NCBI GenBank assembly: GCA_950069165.1
Contig: CATMIT010000011.1
Coordinates: 1 to 24,815, forward strand
DNA from: an uncultured Flavobacteriales bacterium
Lineage (GTDB): Bacteria; Bacteroidota; Bacteroidia; Flavobacteriales; BACL11
DNA length: 24,815 nt
Direction: 5' to 3'
Below are positions 8,567 to 15,907 of the stretch, in pieces. A program made the position numbers and the translations under genes. Each line of letters opens with the position of its first letter. Within the stretch, counting starts at the first letter, position 1. A model generated the notes under the pieces. The model was not told the DNA's origin, searched no databases, and saw only the letters and a program-made list of their open reading frames with translations.

Positions 8567-10489
8567 ATGGAATTCTCTTATACCATCTATATTGCCTTAA
8601 TTCCATTTGCTGTTTTTGTAATAAACGGCCTGTTTGGATCTAAAATAAAAGAAAGTTTTACTGGCTATTTAGGAGTTGCTGGAATGGTTGTCGCTACTTA
8701 TCTTTCTTATTTTACTGCATATCACTATTTCTTTAAAGTAGGGAAAGCAGTAGATGGGGCGTATCAAAAAGTTATTGGCTTTAATATGGAATGGTTACGA
8801 TTTACAGAAAGTTTGCATATTGATATTGGGGTGCTTTTGGACCCTATTTCTGTTATGATGCTAGTTGTGATTACTACCATATCCTTAATGGTGCATATAT
8901 ATAGTTTAGGATATATGAAAGGAGATAAGGGGTATAGCCGATTTTTTGCTTTCCTTTCCCTATTTACTTTTTCAATGCTAGGTTTGGTGGTAGCTACCAA
9001 TATTTTCCAGATGTATATGTTTTGGGAATTGGTGGGGCTTTCCTCTTATCTTTTGATTGCTCATTATTATCAAAAACCTTCAGCAGTTGCTGCATCCAAA
9101 AAGGCCTTTATTGTTACGCGTTTTGCTGATTTAGGATTTTTGATTGGCATTTTAATTCTATCCTATTTAACAGGAACTTTCGACTTTAACATTCTTTGCA
9201 ATCCGGAAGGGCCTGCATTTATGCAAAGTTCATCAGCTGTCTTTTTAGGATTATCGACAATGGGCTGGGCGTTAATTCTGATTTTTATGGGAGGTGCTGG
9301 AAAATCAGCCATGTTCCCATTTCATATTTGGTTGCCAGATGCCATGGAAGGGCCAACTCCCGTGTCTGCATTAATCCATGCTGCAACCATGGTTGTAGCA
9401 GGAGTGTTTTTAATAGCACGACTATTTCCAATTTTTGCAATTGTCGCTCCAAATGCATTGGAAGTGGTAGCAGTTATTGGAGGATTTTCCTCCATTTTTG
9501 CAGCAGTTATTGCCTGCACACAAACCGATATAAAAAGAATACTTGCCTTTTCCACCATGTCACAAATTGGCTATATGATGTTGGCGTTGGGCGTATCTGG
9601 CTATGGAGCAGAAGCGGGTCTTGGCTTTATGGCTTCCATGTTTCATTTGTTTACTCACGCCATGTTTAAGGCTTTATTGTTTTTAGGTGCGGGTGCAATT
9701 ATTCACGCCATTCATACCAATAATTTAAGCGAGATGGGGAATTTACGAAAATACATGCCCATTCCGCACATTACTTTTCTAATTGCTTGTTTGGCTATTT
9801 CAGGAATTCCTCCTTTTGCTGGCTTTTTCAGTAAGGACGAAATTTTAGTTGCTGCTTACAATCATAATCAAATCTACTTTTGGGTAGAATGGATTGTGGC
9901 TGGGCTTACTGCTTTTTATATGTTTCGTCTTTATTTTGGAATTTTTTGGGGAAAGGAAAAAAAGTATGACCATACTCCGCATGATGCGCCTTTTAGCATG
10001 ACATTTCCGCTTATATTTTTAGCAATTGCATCTGCAATAGTTGGTTTTATTCCATTTAGTAATTTTGTAACTTCTGATGGATTACCATTTGACATCCAAA
10101 TGCATTGGGAAATTGCACTCCCTTCTATTGGGATTGCGATTTTTGGAATAATTGTTGCATTTGTTTTTTATAAAAAAGAAAGTGATTTGCCAAATAGAGC
10201 AGTCGCTTCTTTCGGCTCTTTCTATAAATATGCACTTAACAAGTTCTACTTTGATGAGTTGTATTTGTTTGTTGCCAGAAAAGTAATTTTCAAAAGATTT
10301 TCGTCTCCAATTGCTTGGTTCGATAGGCATATTATTGACGCTACAATGGATGGAGTCGCTACTATTACAAATTATATCGCCCTTAAAATAAAAGGATTAC
10401 AATCCGGGCAACTGCAACAATACGCTTCTGTCTTTGTGTCAGGAGTGCTGCTTCTAATTGTTATTTTTATTTACCTAATTTCTGTCTAA
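8567..10489 (+). CDS. nuoL: Complex I antiporter-like subunit NuoL
   Basis: A 640-residue distal pump subunit with around 15 membrane helices and the long C-terminal lateral-helix region. Conserved features are MFWELVGLSSYLLI (helix 5 Glu), the GAGKSAMFPFHIWLPDAMEGPTPVSALIHAAT block, spread over about residues 243-271 with its channel Lys and His, and HAMFKALLFLGAGA (about 366-379). The length matches complete NuoL proteins. It is followed with no gap by nuoM. Confidence 0.95.
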   Translation: MEFSYTIYIALIPFAVFVINGLFGSKIKESFTGYLGVAGMVVATYLSYFTAYHYFFKVGKAVDGAYQKVIGFNMEWLRFTESLHIDIGVLLDPISVMMLVVITTISLMVHIYSLGYMKGDKGYSRFFAFLSLFTFSMLGLVVATNIFQMYMFWELVGLSSYLLIAHYYQKPSAVAASKKAFIVTRFADLGFLIGILILSYLTGTFDFNILCNPEGPAFMQSSSAVFLGLSTMGWALILIFMGGAGKSAMFPFHIWLPDAMEGPTPVSALIHAATMVVAGVFLIARLFPIFAIVAPNALEVVAVIGGFSSIFAAVIACTQTDIKRILAFSTMSQIGYMMLALGVSGYGAEAGLGFMASMFHLFTHAMFKALLFLGAGAIIHAIHTNNLSEMGNLRKYMPIPHITFLIACLAISGIPPFAGFFSKDEILVAAYNHNQIYFWVEWIVAGLTAFYMFRLYFGIFWGKEKKYDHTPHDAPFSMTFPLIFLAIASAIVGFIPFSNFVTSDGLPFDIQMHWEIALPSIGIAIFGIIVAFVFYKKESDLPNRAVASFGSFYKYALNKFYFDELYLFVARKVIFKRFSSPIAWFDRHIIDATMDGVATITNYIALKIKGLQSGQLQQYASVFVSGVLLLIVIFIYLISV

Positions 10490-11992
10490 ATGGATATCTT
10501 AACTTCATTAATACTCATTCCAGTTTTAACAGTTTTAGCATTATTGTTTTGCAAAGAATTGAAAAATATAAGGGTGATTGCTGCTGTTGGAATGACAATT
10601 CAACTCTTGCAAGCTATCCGCTTGGTATTTATTTATATGGCTGAAAGGGCATCTGGTAATGATTCAGAAATGATATTGAAAAAATCTTATCAGTGGTTTG
10701 AAAGCATCAATATTCAGTATGCTGTTGGAGTGGATGGAATCTCAGTGCTGATGATTTTACTTACAGGTATTATCATATTTACAGGCATATTTACTTCATG
10801 GAAAATGGAATATCTTACCAAAGAGTTTTTCATATCTCTAATTGTTCTTGCCACTGGTGTTTTCGGCTTTTTCATTTCCTTAGATTTATTCACGCTTTTC
10901 CTTTTTTACGAACTTGCAGTGTTGCCAATGTATCTTTTAATCGGGATTTGGGGAACTGGTAAAAAGGAATATGCCGCCATGAAACTTACTTTAATGTTAA
11001 TGGGCGGCTCTGCTCTTTTATTGGTTGGACTGTTGGGAATATATTTTAATTCCGCTCCTGATGGAGGGCAGCTTACTTTTAATATTTTGGAAATAGCAAA
11101 AGTAACAATTCCAATAGAAGCTCAAAGATTTTTCTTTCCACTTACTTTTATTGGCTTTGGGGTATTGGGGGCTCTGTTTCCCTTCCATACTTGGTCGCCT
11201 GACGGTCATGCTTCTGCCCCAACGGCAGTATCCATGTTGCATGCAGGTGTACTTATGAAATTGGGGGGCTATGGCGCATTTAGAGTTGCCATGTACTTGA
11301 TGCCGGAAGCAGCTAATGAAATGGCTTGGATTTTTATTATACTAACCTCTACTTCTGTAATTTATGGCGCATTGGGGGCAATTGTGCAAACCGATTTGAA
11401 ATACATTAATGCTTACTCCTCTGTTAGCCATTGTGGCTTAGTTCTTTTTGCAGTACTGATGATGAATCAAACCGCTTTTGATGGCGCTATTTTACAAATG
11501 CTATCGCATGGATTGATGACCGCTCTTTTCTTTGCATTGATTGGAATGATTTACGAAAGAACCGGAACAAGAGATATCAAAAAAATGGGAGGACTAATGA
11601 AGGTAATGCCATTTTTGGCGGTTGCTTATGTTATCGCTGGTTTTGCCTCTTTGGGGTTACCAGGGCTTAGTGGATTTGTTGCTGAAATGACCATATTTGT
11701 TGGGGCTTTTCAAAATGAGGACACCTTCCATAGAATAGTAACCATTATTGCAGTTTCATCCATTGTGGTTACAGCAGTTTATATTCTAAGGGTTGTCGGA
11801 AAAATATTGTTGGGTCCTATGATTGATGAAAAACATAGTTTGATTTCGGATGCAGTATGGCATGAGAAAATCCCAATATTTGTTTTGCTTTTTACCATCA
11901 TTGCAATGGGTATTGCACCACTTTGGATGTCCGATATTATTTGGGAAAGCTTAGGGCCAATTGTAGATAAATTAGTGATGCTAACAAATTAA
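10490..11992 (+). CDS. nuoM: Complex I antiporter-like subunit NuoM
   Basis: A 500-residue pump subunit with about 14 helices. FLFYELAVLPMYLLIG holds the conserved helix 5 Glu, and FPFHTWSPDGHASAPTAVSM with LHAGVLMKLGGYG forms the central channel block with its Lys. The ATG follows the nuoL stop directly; nuoN starts four bases after its own stop. Confidence 0.95.
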   Translation: MDILTSLILIPVLTVLALLFCKELKNIRVIAAVGMTIQLLQAIRLVFIYMAERASGNDSEMILKKSYQWFESINIQYAVGVDGISVLMILLTGIIIFTGIFTSWKMEYLTKEFFISLIVLATGVFGFFISLDLFTLFLFYELAVLPMYLLIGIWGTGKKEYAAMKLTLMLMGGSALLLVGLLGIYFNSAPDGGQLTFNILEIAKVTIPIEAQRFFFPLTFIGFGVLGALFPFHTWSPDGHASAPTAVSMLHAGVLMKLGGYGAFRVAMYLMPEAANEMAWIFIILTSTSVIYGALGAIVQTDLKYINAYSSVSHCGLVLFAVLMMNQTAFDGAILQMLSHGLMTALFFALIGMIYERTGTRDIKKMGGLMKVMPFLAVAYVIAGFASLGLPGLSGFVAEMTIFVGAFQNEDTFHRIVTIIAVSSIVVTAVYILRVVGKILLGPMIDEKHSLISDAVWHEKIPIFVLLFTIIAMGIAPLWMSDIIWESLGPIVDKLVMLTN

Positions 11993-11996
11993 AAAT

Positions 11997-13412
11997 ATGG
12001 ATTTTAATCAGTTTATAATAATGAAACACGAATTGCTACTTACTATAACTGTAATGGTTTTATTAGTAGCGGAATTAACAATTAATGACAAAAAAAGAAT
12101 CATTCCAATTGCCATTTCATTATTCGGCTTACATACTGCTTTAGGATTTTTTTGGAATGAAAGTGGGGCACTTTTTGGAGGAATGTATCAAACTTCTGAA
12201 TTGATTATTTTGATGAAAAACATTCTTAATATTGGGGTATTTATTGTTTTGCTTCAATCAGCAAACTGGCTTAGAAAGCCTGAAAACTTTAATAAAATCA
12301 GTGAGTATTTCATCCTTCTTTTTTCTACTTTAATTGGGATGAATTTCATGATTTCATCAGGGGAGTTTTTAATGTTTTATTTGGGGTTGGAACTGGCCAC
12401 CATCCCAATGGCAGCATTGGTTGCTTATAATACTTTTAATCAAAAATCAGCAGAAGCAGGAGTAAAACTTATTCTTTCTGCTGCATTCTCTTCTGGAATA
12501 ATGCTCTTTGGAATTTCTCTTTTTTACGGTCAATTCGGAAGCACCTACTTTCAGCAGTTAAGTATGATAAGTATGGATACGCCATTGGCAATCTTAGCTC
12601 TGATTTTCTTTTTATCAGGACTATCCTTTAAAATTTCATTGGTTCCTTTTCATCTGTGGACAGCTGATGTGTATGAAGGAGCGCCAGTAAATATTACTTC
12701 CTATTTGTCCGTTATCTCAAAAGGGGCAGCAGTTTTTATTCTGACTATTTTGCTTTTCACTATTTTTAGAACAATGGTTGAAGTTTGGACAAATATCATT
12801 TATATTATTGCCATTCTTACCATGACAATTGGTAATTTGTTTGCCATCAGACAGCAAAATATAAAACGATTTTTGGCTTTCTCCTCTATTGCACAAGCTG
12901 GCTTTATTTTACTTGGAATTATAGGAACAAGCTCCTTAGGAATGGCAACTGTTATCTATTTTATGCTGATTTATATCTTTTCCAATTTGGGTGCTTTTGG
13001 AGTAGTTTCTGTTATTTCTGATTATTCTGGAAAAGAAAATATTGATGACTATAACGGTCTTTACCACAGCAATCCTAAACTTAGTTTAGTAATGATGTTA
13101 TCCCTTTTTTCGCTAGCAGGAATACCTCCTATTGCAGGTTTCTTTGGAAAATTCTTTTTATTTACAGCTGCTGCCGAGCAAGGATACTATTGGCTGGTTC
13201 TGATTGCAGTAATCAATGCAACTATTTCACTTTACTATTATCTTATTGTTGTAAAAGCCATGTTCATTAATAAAAATGATACGCCTATTGCAAAGATTAA
13301 AAGTGATAATTACGCTCGTTTCGCACTAGTTATTTGTGTTGTTGGTATATTTATAATCGGATTTTTTGGCTCTTTATTTGAGTATATTAATCATTTGTCT
13401 TTTGGAATATAA
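11997..13412 (+). CDS. nuoN: Complex I antiporter-like subunit NuoN
   Basis: A 471-residue pump subunit with about 14 helices. Recognisable blocks are FYLGLELATIPMAALVAYNT (helix 5 Glu), SLVPFHLWTADVYEGAPVNI and KRFLAFSSIAQAGFILLG, with LAGIPPIAGFFGKFFLF near the C-terminus. It is the last canonical complex I gene here. Its stop overlaps the next small gene as TAATG, so that gene is probably translated with it. Confidence 0.95.
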   Translation: MDFNQFIIMKHELLLTITVMVLLVAELTINDKKRIIPIAISLFGLHTALGFFWNESGALFGGMYQTSELIILMKNILNIGVFIVLLQSANWLRKPENFNKISEYFILLFSTLIGMNFMISSGEFLMFYLGLELATIPMAALVAYNTFNQKSAEAGVKLILSAAFSSGIMLFGISLFYGQFGSTYFQQLSMISMDTPLAILALIFFLSGLSFKISLVPFHLWTADVYEGAPVNITSYLSVISKGAAVFILTILLFTIFRTMVEVWTNIIYIIAILTMTIGNLFAIRQQNIKRFLAFSSIAQAGFILLGIIGTSSLGMATVIYFMLIYIFSNLGAFGVVSVISDYSGKENIDDYNGLYHSNPKLSLVMMLSLFSLAGIPPIAGFFGKFFLFTAAAEQGYYWLVLIAVINATISLYYYLIVVKAMFINKNDTPIAKIKSDNYARFALVICVVGIFIIGFFGSLFEYINHLSFGI

Positions 13413-13747
13413 TGAGTTTAAATAAAGGAAAACATACCGTAAAAGAGTTGAATGAAATAAGGTGCACCATTGTAGAAAAGGGTTGCTCAAAACAGAGGAT
13501 TGATTTTCTTACAGACCTTTTAAATTTTAATGGATTTGGGGTGCAAGTGGAAGAAGATAAAATAAAAACAGAGGAAGACCCGATTACTTTTACCATTGGC
13601 GTAACGGATGTTTTTTTTAATCATGTAATTTGGGTATATCAAAGAAAATTAAAAACCCCAGAGGGACACAAAGTAACCCCTGATTATTGGAACCAAAAAG
13701 CAACAAAAATGGAACCAAATTATTGGGATAGGAAGTTGAAAGATTAA
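13412..13747 (+). CDS. Unknown small soluble protein coupled to nuoN
   Basis: A 111-residue protein without signal peptide or membrane segment, which I do not recognise. The N-terminal half holds C18 and C25 (RCTIVEKGC) and looks alpha/beta. The middle has a hydrophobic block, FTIGVTDVFFNHVIWVYQRKL (about 61-81). The C-terminus has a short tandem repeat, PDYWNQK then PNYWDRK. It overlaps the nuoN stop by one base (TAATG), as the nuo genes overlap each other, so it is the last gene of the operon. An accessory, assembly or regulatory role for the ferredoxin-type complex I is an inference from position alone. Confidence 0.85.
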   Translation: MSLNKGKHTVKELNEIRCTIVEKGCSKQRIDFLTDLLNFNGFGVQVEEDKIKTEEDPITFTIGVTDVFFNHVIWVYQRKLKTPEGHKVTPDYWNQKATKMEPNYWDRKLKD

Positions 13748-14085
13748 GAAAACTTCTCTCTTAAAACCACTTTATAAAGTTCCCTTTTTACAATAAGTTC
13801 TGATAGCATCTGGGAAAAAGAAAGTTTTGTTTTTTGCATTTCTTCCTGTACTTTTTCCTCTTGTAAATCTATTCTGTAAAGGAGGTTGAGTATAATTTGT
13901 GGATTTCTTTCATTTATGGCATTTACCAAATTATAAGTATAAGCAAAAAGGGTTTTATAGTCAGCAACTGGCTTTTGTATATCAAAACTTACACCAATCA
14001 GCAAAAAATCTTTTTCTAATTGTGCTACTGTTTCGTTAAGGTATTTATTGGCTTTGATTTGAGATTGTACAGATACTAAATCCAT
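13744..14085 (-). CDS. Unknown small helical protein
   Basis: A 113-residue protein, probably all helical and possibly coiled-coil in part (Glu/Lys/Gln-rich segments at 15-25 and 70-95). It has no Cys and no membrane segment. It is the last gene of the exporter-rfbA-prenyl synthetase block and overlaps the prenyl synthetase stop as TGATG. Its stop codon is shared tail-to-tail with the convergent gene downstream of nuoN (complementary bases at 13744-13747), and no clear terminator lies between them. I do not recognise the family. Confidence 0.8.
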   Translation of the reverse strand: MDLVSVQSQIKANKYLNETVAQLEKDFLLIGVSFDIQKPVADYKTLFAYTYNLVNAINERNPQIILNLLYRIDLQEEKVQEEMQKTKLSFSQMLSELIVKRELYKVVLREKFS

Positions 14086-15050
14086 CAGGAAATTCTATCC
14101 ATCAATTTTTCAAAAAAAGAAATAAGTGGCGCTTTATTTTCTGAGTCAATTGCATCTAAATGTCGCATTGCTTTTGTGTAATAAGCCCTCATCATATCTT
14201 TGGTATGTTTTGGAATATCCAAATCTGTAAAGATAGCTTTTACTTCCGTCACCTTTTCCTTAGAAACATCATCTGAAGAAAAATACCTATGCAAATTTTC
14301 TTGTTGCGAATCATTTGCTATTTGGAGCGCTTTCAAATACAAAAAAGTTTTTTTATTTGCCATTATATCCCCACCAACTCTCTTTCCAAAGTTTTCAAGA
14401 TTTCCAAAAGCATCTAACAAATCGTCTTTCAATTGAAAGGCAATTCCCATATTAAGTCCGAAATGATATAAATTATTTTGATTATCCTTAGATGTTCCAG
14501 CAGTTATTCCTCCAATTTGTAAAGATGCCGCCAAAAGCACAGCCGTTTTATTTTCAATCATTTTTAAGTACTCTTGAAGGGAAACCTCTTTTTGGCTTTC
14601 AAAATCCATATCCAACTGCTGCCCTTCACAAACCTGGGTAGCGGCTTTATTAAATACTGAAAGTACTTCTTTTAGAATACTCTTATCCACGTCAGATAAT
14701 AATTTATAGGCCTGCACCAACATGGTGTCTCCTGATAAAATAGCAACATTATTATCCCATTTTTCATGTACAGTTTGTTGGCCTCTTCTAATTGGAGCAT
14801 TGTCCATTATATCGTCATGCAAAAGGGAAAAATTGTGAAAAACCTCAATACCAAGAGCAGGAGAAATTGCTTTTTCTATTTTTTTATCAAAAAGTTGATG
14901 CGCCATTAAAAGCAAAATTGGACGCATTCTTTTTCCACCCAAACCCATTACATATTCTATTGGCCGGTATAGTTTACTGGGCGAATTTGGATATGTTATT
15001 TTTCCTAATTCCCCTTCAATAATTCCACTTAATTGGCTTAAATTTTGCAT
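14085..15050 (-). CDS. Polyprenyl (isoprenyl) diphosphate synthase
   Basis: A 321-residue trans-prenyltransferase that condenses isopentenyl diphosphate with allylic diphosphates. The first aspartate-rich motif is DDIMD at 79-83 (after HNFSLLH and followed by APIRRG), and the second is DDLLD at 209-213. GGKRMRP at 39-45 binds the substrate diphosphate. The first motif lacks the two-residue insertion of typical bacterial farnesyl synthases, and Phe74 lies five residues before it. This leaves product length open (C20 or longer is possible), so I give no symbol. It overlaps rfbA (TAATG) and the following gene (TGATG). Confidence 0.92.
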   Translation of the reverse strand: MQNLSQLSGIIEGELGKITYPNSPSKLYRPIEYVMGLGGKRMRPILLLMAHQLFDKKIEKAISPALGIEVFHNFSLLHDDIMDNAPIRRGQQTVHEKWDNNVAILSGDTMLVQAYKLLSDVDKSILKEVLSVFNKAATQVCEGQQLDMDFESQKEVSLQEYLKMIENKTAVLLAASLQIGGITAGTSKDNQNNLYHFGLNMGIAFQLKDDLLDAFGNLENFGKRVGGDIMANKKTFLYLKALQIANDSQQENLHRYFSSDDVSKEKVTEVKAIFTDLDIPKHTKDMMRAYYTKAMRHLDAIDSENKAPLISFFEKLMDRIS

Positions 15051-15907
15051 TAGCTATTGGCTAATTTTATCAAATATTCGCCATAACCACTTTTTCTTAG
15101 TGGCTCTGCAATTTCTAAAAGTTGCGCTTTATTTATGTAGCCCATTTTGAAAGCCGCCTCTTCAATACAACCGATTTTTCTACCTTGTCTTTCTTGAATA
15201 ACTTGTACATATTGGTTGGCTTGCATCAGGGATTGAAAAGTGCCAGTATCTAACCAAACAGTACCTATCCCCAAAAGGCGAACATCTAATTCTCCTCTTT
15301 TTAAATACTCTTTGTTTACATCTGTAATTTCATATTCGCCTCTTGCTGATGGTTTTATATTTTTAGCAATTTCAACAACTGAATTATCGTAATAATACAA
15401 ACCAGGAACTGCATAATTTGATTTAGGATTTGTTGGCTTTTCTTCAATGGATAATACTTTAAAATTTTTATCATATTCCACAACTCCATATCGCTCAGGA
15501 TCATGCACATGGTAACCGAAAATTACGCTTCCATTTATATTATTACAGGATTCAAGCGTTTTTCTTTTCATCTGAAAAATGTTATCTCCTAATATCAAAC
15601 AAATTTTATCATCCCCAATAAATTCTTCTCCTAATACAAATGCCTGAGCAAGTCCATTTGGTACTTCTTGTACTTTATATTCAAATTTACAGCCTAAACG
15701 ACTACCATCTCCCAATAATTTTTCAAATAGTGGCAAATCGTGAGGTGTTGAAATAATCAATATCTCATTAATCCCTGAATACAATAAGGTTGATAATGGA
15801 TAATAAATCATTGGTTTGTCATAAATTGGCATCATTTGTTTGCTCATTGCCAAAGTAAGTGGGTGCAATCTTGTTCCTGATCCTCCCGCTAAAATTATTC
15901 CTTTCAT
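15050..15907 (-). CDS. rfbA: Glucose-1-phosphate thymidylyltransferase
   Basis: A 285-residue cytoplasmic nucleotidyltransferase that makes dTDP-glucose, the first step to dTDP-L-rhamnose and related sugars. The N-terminal GGSGTR (8-13) and the SKQMMPIYDKPMIYYPLS block (22-39) bind nucleotide and glucose-1-phosphate. LILGDN (about 106-111) supplies the metal-binding Asp, and EKPTNPKSNYAVPGLYYYD (about 156-174) is also typical. Length is normal for RmlA/RfbA. The usual partners rfbB, rfbC and rfbD are not in this window. It overlaps the exporter gene by four bases and the prenyl synthetase by one. Confidence 0.94.
   Translation of the reverse strand: MKGIILAGGSGTRLHPLTLAMSKQMMPIYDKPMIYYPLSTLLYSGINEILIISTPHDLPLFEKLLGDGSRLGCKFEYKVQEVPNGLAQAFVLGEEFIGDDKICLILGDNIFQMKRKTLESCNNINGSVIFGYHVHDPERYGVVEYDKNFKVLSIEEKPTNPKSNYAVPGLYYYDNSVVEIAKNIKPSARGEYEITDVNKEYLKRGELDVRLLGIGTVWLDTGTFQSLMQANQYVQVIQERQGRKIGCIEEAAFKMGYINKAQLLEIAEPLRKSGYGEYLIKLANS

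Noticed and set aside
9196..9669. Plus-strand ORF of 157 residues rich in Cys and Ser
   Set aside because: It is a frame-shifted reading of the conserved central part of nuoL, which is intact in its own frame.
13769..13790. Palindrome ACTTTATAAAGT followed by CCCTTTTT as terminator of the nuo operon
   Set aside because: The stem is all A/T apart from its end pairs and has essentially no loop, and it lies inside the convergent gene. It is too weak to call.
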